Assembly (NCBI GenBank): GCA_027422505.1
Contig: JAPQWV010000482.1
Location: 1 to 64,000, forward strand
From: Craterostigma plantagineum
Taxonomy: Eukaryota > Streptophyta > Magnoliopsida > Lamiales > Linderniaceae
Reading direction: 5' to 3'
Length of the DNA stretch: 64,000 bases
The notes below the pieces were generated by a model. That model made no database searches. It was not told the DNA's origin and worked only from the letters and a program-made list of their open reading frames with translations. This document shows positions 11,866-20,989 of the stretch, in pieces; the stretch's first letter is position 1, and every line of letters begins with the position of its first letter. The position numbers and the translations under genes are program-made.

Positions 11866-12171
11866 GCAGGTCGGACCAATTTGTTAGAGTTAAGACCATG
11901 ATCAACACGAAAATATAACTAAATATAATTTTATTATCTTGAACGAAGAAAACGAAGAACAAAGACGCTTTCCTAATAGCCAAACCGAGTGATAAACTCC
12001 GGCCCCCAACTTTTCCCTCAAATCATCGATACTTGCCTTCTACGAGAGCGACGCCTATATATAGGACTAAAACAAAAATTTAAACTCCTAATAAATCTCA
12101 AACACTAAATCTAAATCAAATCTAATTAAAATGCAAACTTGAACTACTAATTAACAAAACTTAATATAATA

Positions 12172-12414
12172 CTACCTCCGTCCCACTAATTTTATCACAT
12201 TTTGCCATTTCGGGCGTCCCACTAATTTTATCACCTTTCCTTATTTAGCAAAAAAACTATCACAAACAATCAATATAATAATATTAAATATTCTTAAAAG
12301 ACGTGTCAAAATATACACTTTATTACCTTTTCATTGTACTATATTATTATAATAATACCACCTTAATATCCGTGTCCACCAACATACGTGATAAAAATAA
12401 CGGGACGGAGGTAG
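12172..12414. mobile_element. Stowaway-type MITE inside the gypsy LTR
   Basis: Terminal inverted repeats CTACCTCCGTCCC and GGGACGGAGGTAG with a TA duplication on each side (12,170-12,171 and 12,415-12,416): the hallmarks of Stowaway (Tc1/mariner) MITEs. It is 243 bp long and accounts exactly for the length difference between the two flanking LTRs (561 versus 317 bp). Confidence 0.9.
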
Positions 12415-12875
12415 TACTAATACTAATTAAAGACTCTTAACATATAACTGCAGTTTTCATGCCATCGTTGAAGAGCAGAATCAGCTTGTAGTTAACAACT
12501 TCAATGCCGGCACCTTTACACAGGATAACAGATTCCAGAACGATAACATTATTCAAATCTTTTCTTCCAACAATTCTTCGATGTGGGGAAATAGCTTCAA
12601 ACCATTTATAATAGGAGCCTGTGATCCTTATTTGTAAAAGGAAGACTTGTTCTGATAACTGGTGTATATCATACAATGAGAGAAAAAAAAAACTATTAGT
12701 TGTACAAGTAAATGCTCAGATTTTGATCTTCCCCTTTCTTAGGCAATATTGATATATGATATTTGACTACGTTAACAGTAGCTCCAGCCACCGATCCATG
12801 CAGATTTTTACAAGAACGCTTAGAAGAGATAGAAGAAAGTACCTTGTTTGCAACATCAACAACAACTGATCCCAT

Positions 12876-13090
12876 GATGGAGCAACTTAGTAGATCTGAA
12901 ATATTGTAAATGAAGAGAAATTAGAGGGAAGGTTTTCCTTAAAAACTTGGAAGAACCATCAATTTAAATTCGACGGAAAATTGAAATAAACAAATGAAAA
13001 GCTCGAGGATTGATCTACTGACACATCAGAAATTCCAAAACATTCAGTCCGTAAAACCAAGACTACTATATAAAATGACCAATTACGACA
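12876..13090. other. Flank upstream of the UMP-CMP kinase start codon
   Basis: Likely former 5' UTR and promoter of the kinase gene. I see no further motif. Confidence 0.3.
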
Positions 13091-13094
13091 AACA

Positions 13095-13580
13095 AACCCC
13101 ATGAAAACCCAATTTTCTTAAAAAATAGCCTTTGACGTGGTCAACTTTAAAAAAATAGCCTCGTCGATTCTACCTTTAAAAAATAGCCTTCAATTTAAGG
13201 ATATTTCCGTCTTTTTACAAGTGGTTCTCATAATTTTTTTTTTTAATAGCACGGGACCTGTGCTGTATAGTGCAGGTCCCGTGCTTCATGGGACCTGTAC
13301 TATATAGCAAGGGACCTGTGCTGTATAGTGCAGGTCCCGTGATATATAAAAAAAAATATTGGGGATTTGAACCCACGACCTATTACTTGAACGTCCGACT
13401 ACACAACCACTGGACTACAACCTGCCCGCCCACCCAAACGCGATTTCCATTTAACATATTGATTTCTAACGTGGGCACGAATAGTAAGGGCAGTATAGTC
13501 ATTTTACCTTTGAAGGCTATTTTTTTAACGTTGACCGAGTAAAAGACTATTTACTTAAAAAACCCCCAATTTTTCTAAAA
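13095..13580. mobile_element. MITE-like element with about 60-bp inverted ends, hairpins and a tRNA-like core
   Basis: Left end AAACCCAATTTTCTTAAAAA / TAGCCTTTGACGTGGTCAAC and right end (in reverse) ATTGGGGGTTTTTTAAG / TAGTCTTTTACTCGGTCAAC form an imperfect terminal inverted repeat, with AAAAAAATAGCC repeated inside both arms. The core has two hairpins built on CACGGGACCTG/CAGGTCCCGTG (13,252-13,286 and 13,289-13,341), then a tRNA-like segment on the minus strand (13,366-13,430). It has no coding capacity. TSD not resolved. Confidence 0.55.
13350..13430 (-). other. tRNA-like Pol III promoter segment
   Basis: Minus strand: TAGTCCAGTGG fits a Pol III A box, and GGTTCAAATCC about 35 bp later fits the B box. 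A run of nine T follows some 8 bases further on, as in a Pol III terminator. A T-arm with partial stem can be drawn, but the acceptor stem does not pair. This is a tRNA pseudogene or SINE head rather than a working tRNA. Confidence 0.55.
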
Positions 13581-14046
13581 AATGTCCACCTCCACTTAAT
13601 CGATAGATCGAAAGAACAGAGATCTTACAATTTCAGCTGGATCACGCATCATCGAGATCAAATAAAAATTGAATCTAATCTTCACAAAACCAAGCTCGAA
13701 ACAAAGATCTGATTTGCCAACGTCGACAAAAACAAAGATCTTTATGCCAATAGAAATTCAGATCAAATGAAACATGAAATAATAAACAATGGTTAGAGAT
13801 CAATCTCGACAATGACTGGCATCAAGTATTGATCTCATCAATCAATCAAGAACCGTTAACAGTACTAGAGAGCATATCACGTCAAAGACAATTACAACAT
13901 AATCCATAAATTGATTCAAGGAAAGCGCAAATGGGAGGGAAACCCGAGGAGTTCTTAGAATACTGCTAAAAGGGTTGTGATTTTGATTTGAAGACGTTAC
14001 TCTGTGTCTGTATTGCCAATACATATATATCTTATTGCTGCTTATA
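13581..14046. other. Non-coding flank
   Basis: No gene, RNA or clear repeat recognised. It is the left host flank of the nested insertion at 14,047. Confidence 0.4.
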
Positions 14047-14061
14047 GTTGGTAGGATATAT

Positions 14062-14253
14062 ATTTTCTTTTTCAAAGATAACTTGCCATTACCACAAAAA
14101 CAAATATAAACGAGCTAAACAGCTCACGAAGCCCTCTGGTCACATCACAAATGCCAGTAGGGAGAAAACCATCGCAAAGAGAAAAAGACACTCCTATAAA
14201 AGGAGACGAGACACCTCACCAGGAGGAGAAGACACTCCTACAAGGGAGACTAA
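14062..14253 (-). mobile_element. Short retroposon (SINE, truncated LINE or processed transcript) with 15-bp TSD
   Basis: GTTGGTAGGATATAT occurs at 14,047-14,061 and again across the right side of the later insertion (17,161-17,175). Removing that insertion leaves a 192-bp segment flanked by a perfect 15-bp duplication. On the minus strand the segment ends in an A-rich tail (GAAAAAGAAAAT) next to the TSD, the pattern of target-primed reverse transcription. I see no Pol III boxes and do not recognise the body. Confidence 0.65.
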
Positions 14254-14258
14254 GTTGG
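14254..14258. repeat. TSD (GTTGG) of the young gag-only copia element
   Basis: GTTGG here and at 17,161-17,165 flank the two LTRs exactly, proving insertion as a unit. Confidence 0.9.
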
Positions 14259-17160
14259 TGTTGTTTTATTTTATATGTATATGTGAGTGTTTGATGTGTG
14301 AGTGGAGAAAAACGAATATTTTTAATGGAGGGAGAGATCTATTTCTCTTTTCTATTTCTGACACAAGGCAAACTTCCCTTTTTTCATTCTCTGTATTACA
14401 CACTAACTCACGCACTCATTTCTTTTTTTACTCCTTTTCTCTCTCACACTGCCCACTACCTCGCACAGCACACCCCACACTTCTTTTACATGCATACGAA
14501 CATACATATATATAGTACAACATTTAGAAAAAGACAAGTAAAACAAATGCAAATCTTATCATATCATATGCAATTTTCTTTGGCGGCTCATATCTCATAT
14601 CGGCTCCATTGTTTTTTTTCATCTTTTTTTTTCTTTGTGGTGTGCGCAGCCTTAATAAGATTTTTCTTTGACTCTCTATCATCACGTTTCTTCATTTATT
14701 ATTTTTTCCTTAATTTCTTTGTGGGGCTTAGATTGAGATTATCCAACAAATTCCCCCCTTAATCTCAATCTTCTTAGGTCTTTCAATCCTCCTTAAACTT
14801 AACTCTTTTTCGTGTATCATACGTTGCGGCTCGCCACTTGGCGTCTCTAAATGCCTTCGTAATCATCTCCATATTTGTTGTCCAGCCGTACTCGCCAGTT
14901 ACCAGATAGTTGGGTGAGTTCGAGACCGTATTGTAGACGACCATCTTTCCTTCCTCAATATTGTCGTCTAGCTTCTGCTCATCTTTTGTGGCGAAAACCA
15001 ACGTCTTGTCGTTGCAGTCCTTTACCTTTTCGCTTCCGTCGGTGCGGTAATAAATATAGTAATGTTTTCCCTCCATCTTTGGGACGTAGCCCGTCAGGCG
15101 CGTCGACTCGTCGTAAGAATCGGGCATATCGAACTCTTCGTACTCATTCTCGTGGTTAACGGGCGCATCGCCTTTTCTGAATTTATTTACGACCTTCTCC
15201 AGAACCTTTACACGGTCTTTGTCGTGCCCAATATCCGCGGGTGTGTCGATTGGATCCTTAGCTGTGGATCGCTTGGCCTTTCTTGGCATCTCCAGGGTCT
15301 CCTTCGTTGGTACGTCAGTCGCCTCTTTGATCACGAGGTCATCGGTCTTATTCGTGACGTCTTTCGTGACTTTTCTGCTATTTTGGTCGATCTCTTTTTC
15401 CTTCATATTTCGATTATCGCCAATCCGCTTGGGGACCTCCTCGGTCGACGTCTCGATCACGTCCTTCTCGTCCGTCTCTAATTTTTCGGCGAGCTTGTAC
15501 TTGTTGTTGCTTCGATTTTTCAGGTCGTTCATATAGGCTTCAAGGCTGTCTCTCGCCTTGATCCACTGCTTCACCTCCATGTCTTTCTGGCGTAGTTTTT
15601 CTTCGTCAATGCGTTGTTTCTTGTTAAGACTGGCCTCCGTATGTTCTCCAGTCTTCTGTGTCGTGACTTCATCGACAACAGGTCGCATGGCCTCCGTCGT
15701 GACTTCATGCGCGACCATCTCGTCGCGCTCATGCGTCTCTCCTCGCATGGCTTCTTCAACAGCCTCACCGTCGTGTGTCTTAATAGCTTTTACGTTCGCC
15801 TCGTGGAATCTATTTTTATTTTCGTCCGACGACGTGTGCATGGCGTCGTCGACCTCGTCCTTCATCTCATCGGCATTTTCCGATGTCTTCTCGTCGATCT
15901 CCTCGATTTTCTCGGGTGGTTGTCGTGGCGGCGTTTCTTCGACCGCTTCCTCTTTTTCGAGCTCTCTTTCGTTTGGAACTCCTTTTCTCTTTTCTTCCTC
16001 CACGGGCTCCTCGGCCTTTGGATATGTTTCATCCTCTTCATTGACTTCACTGGCGTCTTTCTTTGACGCTTCGTCTTCCTTTTCTTTCTGGGCCATAATC
16101 GGTGGTTCACCTTTTTTCTTTTCCACCACCGATGTTGGATCCTCAGCGTAATCTCTATCACGCTTTATCGACACGGCAAGGGCATCGTCGTCTTCACGTT
16201 CGCCGTCGTCCTCTATCTTCTCCTCGTCCTCTTTCGTCGTTGCAAGTTCGCCCTGTTTTTGTGGCTGAACTTGGTTGGTGTAATCGGCGTCTTTCTTGTA
16301 TGCTTTCTCCAACAGATCCCAGGCTTCCTTGGCTTCTCTCGTTGCGCCAATCGCTCCGAAACCGGTAAGATCTAACGCCTCTAAGATGAGAAGGCGCGCG
16401 AGACCATTTTCTCTCACGGCGGCTCCCAACGTCTTCCGTTGCGACTTTGTATACTTCGTCGTATCTGGTGAAAATCCATCTTCGATTATTTCCCATAAGC
16501 CTTGCGATTTGAATAGGGCTTTCATTTCGACGCTCCACCTTGCGTAGTTATTTTCGGTGAGTTGCGGGATTAACATGTGGGTAAATAATATCAGCTTCGA
16601 CACCATCGGCACTATCGGCTCTGTCGGCTCTATCGGCGCTGGCAACATCATCGGCTCTGATACCATTTTGTTGTTTTATTTTATATGTATATGTGAGTGT
16701 TTGATGTGTGAGTGGAGAAAAACGAATATTTTTAATGGAGGGAGAGATCTATTTCTCTTTTCTATTTCTGACACAAGGCAAACTTCCCTTTTTTCATTCT
16801 CTGTATTACACACTAACTCACGCACTCATTTCTTTTTTTACTCCTTTTCTCTCTCACACTGCCCACTACCTCGCACAGCACACCCCACACTTCTTTTACA
16901 TGCATACGAACATACATATATATAGTACAACATTTAGAAAAAGACAAGTAAAACAAATGCAAATCTTATCATATCATATGCAATTTTCTTTGGCGGCTCA
17001 TATCTCATATCGGCTCCATTGTTTTTTTTCATCTTTTTTTTTTTCTTTGTGGTGTGCGCAGCCTTAATAAGATTTTTCTTTGACTCTCTATCATCACGTT
17101 TCTTCATTTATTATTTTTTCCTTAATTTCTTTGTGGGGCTTAGATTGAGATTATCCAACA
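14259..17160 (-). mobile_element. Young non-autonomous copia element of TR-GAG type
   Basis: A 2,902-bp element: 3' LTR 14,259-14,748, 5' LTR 16,669-17,160, both TGTTGGATAATC...AAAACAACA on the minus strand. The LTRs differ, as far as I can see, only by two T in a poly-T run (490 versus 492 bp), so insertion is very recent. The PBS (TGGTATCAGAGC, 16,665-16,654) and polypurine tract (AAGGGGGGAATT, 14,760-14,749) are present. The sole coding content is a 627-codon ORF. Elements with LTRs, PBS, PPT and only gag have been described in plants as TR-GAGs. Mobilisation would need pol proteins from an autonomous copia element. Confidence 0.9.
14783..16666 (-). CDS. Gag-like protein of the TR-GAG element with long charged region and unique C-terminus (627 aa)
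   Basis: Residues about 30-125 (MLIPQLTENNYARWSVEMKA, SQGLWEIIEDGF, ARLLILEAL, AKEAWDLLEKAY) are a copia gag N-terminal domain of the UBN2/DUF4219 type, which packages RNA in virus-like particles. Residues about 130-470 are extremely rich in E, K and D, probably disordered or coiled coil, with repeats such as EVTTEAMRPVVDEVTTQKT. The last 100 residues look folded and aromatic-rich (GYVPKMEGKHYYIYYRTDGS, GEYGWTTNMEM) and are unlike gag; I do not recognise them. The CCHC zinc knuckle is absent, as are protease, integrase and RT. The first ATG overlaps the PBS (ATGGTATCAGAG); M6 and M7 are alternative starts. The stop is 22 bp from the PPT. The uninterrupted frame suggests recent function. Confidence 0.85.
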   Translation of the reverse strand: MVSEPMMLPAPIEPTEPIVPMVSKLILFTHMLIPQLTENNYARWSVEMKALFKSQGLWEIIEDGFSPDTTKYTKSQRKTLGAAVRENGLARLLILEALDLTGFGAIGATREAKEAWDLLEKAYKKDADYTNQVQPQKQGELATTKEDEEKIEDDGEREDDDALAVSIKRDRDYAEDPTSVVEKKKGEPPIMAQKEKEDEASKKDASEVNEEDETYPKAEEPVEEEKRKGVPNERELEKEEAVEETPPRQPPEKIEEIDEKTSENADEMKDEVDDAMHTSSDENKNRFHEANVKAIKTHDGEAVEEAMRGETHERDEMVAHEVTTEAMRPVVDEVTTQKTGEHTEASLNKKQRIDEEKLRQKDMEVKQWIKARDSLEAYMNDLKNRSNNKYKLAEKLETDEKDVIETSTEEVPKRIGDNRNMKEKEIDQNSRKVTKDVTNKTDDLVIKEATDVPTKETLEMPRKAKRSTAKDPIDTPADIGHDKDRVKVLEKVVNKFRKGDAPVNHENEYEEFDMPDSYDESTRLTGYVPKMEGKHYYIYYRTDGSEKVKDCNDKTLVFATKDEQKLDDNIEEGKMVVYNTVSNSPNYLVTGEYGWTTNMEMITKAFRDAKWRAATYDTRKRVKFKED

Positions 17161-17398
17161 GTTGGTAGGATATATCAAGATAAAGGCTTTTTTATCTGAT
17201 CTCATATTGTTCACTTTAAAAAGTATTCACATGGCCCAAGATAAATCAATGGCCGCTACAATAAACTGTCAAGCCCACTATAAGTCATCCAACGTGTATA
17301 GATAAGATAATTTATCCAATCCATCATACTAAGTATGGAATTACTAAAATGCCATTTAAATTCAGAAAATCTGATCTCCATTACATGCGCCGCGGAAG
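17161..17398. other. Right flank of the nested insertion
   Basis: Non-coding; begins with the second copy of GTTGGTAGGATATAT. No further feature seen. Confidence 0.4.
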
Positions 17399-17406
17399 CT
17401 CAGGCC

Positions 17407-17846
17407 TAGGGTTGGCAATGGGGCGGGGATTCCCCGTCCCCGCAGGGATCCGCCCCGAATCCCCGAGATTTTATCCCCGTGGGGCGGGGACGGGGAATAA
17501 TGTCTCCCCGTGGGATCCCCGTGGGGATCCCCGTCCCGTCCCCGAACCCTCTTTTATATATTATAATATATATAATATTACATTATGATTTAAATAATAG
17601 TAAAATAATATCAAAATATAGACTAAAAAATATTAAATTAATTCAAATAATATACAAAATTATAATTTATATAATATTTGTAACAAAAATATATTCAAAT
17701 TTATATATTATATTAAAGATATTATTTTTTTAAAGAAAATTAAGGGGCGGAGAATCCCCGTGGGGAATCCCCGCCCCGCGTGGATCCCGCGGGGACGCGG
17801 ACGTGGACTCTATCCCCGCCCCCGCCCCGCCCCATTGCCATCCCTA
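17407..17846. mobile_element. hAT-type MITE with GC-rich arms (copy 2, complete)
   Basis: Terminal repeats TAGGGTTGGCAATGGGGC and (reverse) TAGGGATGGCAATGGGGC, an AT-rich core, and a perfect 8-bp target duplication CTCAGGCC (17,399-17,406 and 17,847-17,854), the size made by hAT transposases. Arms full of GGGGA/TCCCC make the ends strongly self-complementary. No ORF encodes a transposase. The core matches the reverse complement of 7,838-8,247. Confidence 0.9.
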
Positions 17847-18126
17847 CTCAGGCCTGACTTTGAGTTTGAACGGTGACTTAAAATGGTGACCGAGAAGGGT
17901 CATCATGCGAAGGTCATCAATGGTATCTTCATCATTATTTGATTAACAAATCAAATTCTTGTAGTATATCAGAAGCAATATGAAGTAGTGGAGAGTAGTA
18001 ATGGCTCCGAGCTTCGAGGGCGTGGAGCTGCTCCATACAAAGAGGTATGTTTGGAAATATCTTGTGTGTGAACTTGTGTAAAGACGAAGATCTTACAGAT
18101 GTAATAATATTCCGAAATAAGCATCT

Positions 18127-18640
18127 TTTGATCTCTAAAAAGATGACATAAGAGAGGAACTCAATAGGGTTATTACTGAGAACAAAAAACTGAGCGATCT
18201 TATAGCAGTGATGAGTCCGAATTACATCATGGTAATGAATCAGATAATGGAGCAAGCAAGGAACAATTTGCCATCATGAACTCTAATATTATTGCAGCTA
18301 CAAGAAAGAGAATAGCCGAAAGCAGCATCAATGAGATGATTAATGTTGCAAGAGATGTTGCTTTGTCCTAATTCAGAGAGCAGCTCCAGCGATGTCGTCC
18401 AAAAAACCAAAGGCCGAGTGTATCAAATTCAAGATTTCCCACGTTTGTTAGAAGATGGAAGCCTCTAACACATCCCTTGTAAGTATATATGAGAATATAA
18501 TATCTGCAAAAGCCTTTTCATATCTATTCAATCATTTCTTTTCTAATGATTTTTTAGATCGTGAACAATGGAGGGAAATGATGTATTCGATGCGGATTTG
18601 TTGAGGAGTAATCATGTCGAAGAGGATATGTAGATGCTGC
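18127..18640 (+). pseudogene. WRKY group IIa transcription factor pseudogene fragment
   Basis: The first block encodes REELNRVITENKKLSDL, resembling the leucine-zipper region of WRKY18/40/60-type proteins, then a stop near 18,275. In another frame it reads SSKKPKAECIKFKIS, a stop, and MEASNTSL, ending at a GTAAGT donor (18,479). In this subgroup the intron falls just before VKDGYQWRKYGQK. After an acceptor TTTTTTAG (18,556) the next exon reads ATCGTGAA then CAATGGAGGGAAATGATG: the WRKYGQK coding core is shortened and scrambled. The zinc-finger part is not recognisable. Together these identify a dead WRKY IIa copy with its intron retained, so it is a genomic duplicate and not a retrocopy. Confidence 0.65.
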
Positions 18641-19020
18641 GATACGGTTGAGTTGTATGGTGAAAGCGTCTGATCACAGGCCATAGATAGGGAAGTGGTT
18701 AAGGTGTTGTATTGCTGCGATCTATGTCTAGCTGCTATGAGAAAATGATGGTGAATGTTAGCGAATCGTTGTAGTGTAATTAGAAAAGGGTTAAATTTGT
18801 AAATTTCACCTGTGAGGAATGAGAAATGAGTTTCTTATCTTGGTAAAACATAATGAGAACTAAACAGATATAAAAAGTACTACCCCAGATTATTATCTCA
18901 AGGATCAAAATTATTATCCCAAGGTAAAAGTTATATAACGATTTCTTATCTTGAAAACTAAATGCAGCCATATATAGGAGAGAGGAGTGTACGGAATGAG
19001 TCCCAAAAAATCTAGAGTAA
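18641..19020. other. Non-coding stretch
   Basis: No feature recognised between the WRKY remnant and the repeat block. Confidence 0.3.
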
Positions 19021-19238
19021 ATTATGATTCAGGCCATTTTAAGCAACTTCCGTTTGAATTCAGGTCCTCTTACTTTAAATTTCAGTTTAAAAGACTCATC
19101 TCAAGTTTGTATTAGAGTTAAGGACCCATTCGTGGTAAAAAGACCCATTTGCCCTCGACTGATGCAAAAAATTACATATTTGTACCATCATCCTCGCGTC
19201 AAATGTTTTGTCATCGACGATTCTTCCTAACCCAAAAC

Positions 19239-20830
19239 TCCATGAAATCGCAGAGATCTTGAACGTTAGTAGTCGAAAATGGTAAAATCGATATCAATTT
19301 GTCATGGGTCCTCATAAACAAGAAAAATTTTCGATGTTAAGTTGGAATAATGCTTCAAAACAGCTTCGAAAAATTTGATAAACACGAGTGAAATCTCGAC
19401 TTATATGCTTGAATAACGAGTATTCACACCAATTCAGATGTGGATCTTAGTAATCGACATGGAATAACAACGAATCTTGCCCGACCTAAGATCCAAACAT
19501 TTTCAATTTCAGTAACAAATAACTTTATCTGGGTACCATTTTCGGCTAGAACGGAAACTGTACCTTGGAAACCTATACCAGATTCTTAACTTCGACGAAT
19601 ATATGTTGCCTAACAAATAATTAGAAAATAGTGTCACGAGGAAGATAAAAAATTCCTGTAACACATCAGGTCATCTTGGTACCACTTCTGTTATTTAGGA
19701 AACCCCATCCTCAACACTAATAACATATGCCAAACACAATTTGAAACTATTTGTAAATAAACGAGTGAAATCTCAACTTTTATGCTCAAATAATGAGTAT
19801 TCACACCAATTCGGATGTGGATCTTAGTAATCGACATGAAATAACAACGATTTTTTCTGCGAACTAAGATCAAAACGTTTTTAATTTCAGTAACACATCC
19901 CTTTATGTGGATACCATTTTCCGCTATTTTGGAAACCCTACCCTGAAAAACAATAACAGATTCCTAACATTGAGGAATAAATATTGCCTCATCTATAACA
20001 AATAATGAGAAGACAATAACGGTTTGTTTCCTATTAGCTACATGCAACTAGTACGGAATAGGGCATCAAGAGAAAGATCAAAAATTCGTACGACACCAGA
20101 AACTCTCTGAAATCGCAGAAATCTTCAACGTCAATAATCGAAAAGGAAAAACTTGTCTCAATTTCTCATGGGTCCTCATAAACAAGGACAATTTTCGATG
20201 TTAAGTTGGAATAAATGCTTCAAACACAATCCGAAAATTTTGGTAAAAAAACGAGTGAAATCTCGACTTTTATGCTAGATAATGAGTATTCACACCAATT
20301 CGGATGTGGGTCTTGGTAATCGAGGTGAAATAACAACGAATTTTGCTGCGAGCTAAGATCGAAACATTTTTTCAATTTCATTAACACATCACTTTATCTG
20401 GGTACCATTTTCTGCAAGTTCCAAAACTCTACCTTCAAATATTGTAACCGATTACTAATAAATGGTAACAAGTCTTGCCTTATTTGTAACAAATAATAAG
20501 AAAAATAACGATTTGTTTCCTATAAGTACTACATGCAACTGGTACGGACTAAAGTGTCAAGAGAAAGATTAAAAATTCGTATGATGCACAAAACTTCCCG
20601 AAATTGAAGAAATCTTCAACGTTAGTAATCGGAAAAGGTAAAACCGATCTCAATTTTTCATGGGTCCTCATAAACAAGGAAAATTTTCAATGTTATGTTG
20701 AAATAATGCTTCAAACCCAATTCGACAATTTGGTAAAAAAACTAGTGAAATCTCGAATATTATGCTCAAATAATGTGGATTCACACAAATTCGGGGGTCT
20801 TATAATCGACAATAATTATCGATGTTAGTC
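19239..20830 (+). repeat. Tandem block A: four diverged units, mostly about 490 bp
   Basis: The marker CGAGTGAAATCTCGACTT recurs near 19,385, 19,762, 20,253 and 20,741 (spacings about 377, 491, 488). Units also share GAAATCGCAGAAATCTTCAAC, CATGGGTCCTCATAAACAAG and GTATTCACACCAATTCGG. No protein family; short open frames in units are repeat-derived. Confidence 0.8.
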
Positions 20831-20989
20831 ACGACAAATTTGGATGTGAAATATTGGAACGTTGGTCAAATAAAAAGTTGGTTGGTAACACTTCATTTAT
20901 TCTGGGTAACAATTCACGCATTTTGGGTAACACATAACTAAGAACATTCTAGAAGGTTCTAGATTGTCAGAGATATTAACAGTACAATA

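Larger units (their letters stand above)
10267..12442 (-). mobile_element. Pol-less Ty3/gypsy element (LTR-gag-LTR)
   Basis: Two LTRs (10,267-10,583, 317 bp; 11,882-12,442, 561 bp including a 243-bp MITE) enclose 1.3 kb with gag only. LTR ends are TGTTAAGAGTC and CTCTAACA on the minus strand. The right LTR is the 5' one. Flanks TATGA (10,262-10,266) and TATAA (12,443-12,447) match at 4 of 5 bases, a plausible decayed TSD. Just before the 3' LTR the minus strand reads CTTGAGGACAAGGCTGTTTT, encoding LEDKAVF, the usual end of chromovirus-type gypsy polyproteins. Pol was therefore probably lost by internal deletion. No canonical tRNA-Met PBS is seen. It lies in an intron of the UMP-CMP kinase pseudogene, same strand. 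Confidence 0.75.

Noticed and set aside
12437..12676. A 79-codon minus-strand open frame (SYYKWFEAISPHRRIVGRKD) between the gypsy LTR and kinase exon 1
   Set aside because: It looks protein-like but I recognise no family, it lies in the kinase intron region and shows no matching splice context. Not listed as a gene.
13366..13430. A functional tRNA gene
   Set aside because: A and B boxes are present but the acceptor stem and anticodon arm do not fold; treated as SINE head or pseudogene.
14048..14762. Open frames of about 155 codons on the plus strand, repeated at 16,557-17,067
   Set aside because: They lie wholly in the two LTRs of the young element, antisense to it, and repeat because the LTRs do; Ser/Phe-rich without motif.
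14875..16547. Several plus-strand open frames up to 197 codons
   Set aside because: Shadows opposite the E/K-rich gag-like gene; its GAx/AAx codons make Ser/Phe/Leu-rich complements.
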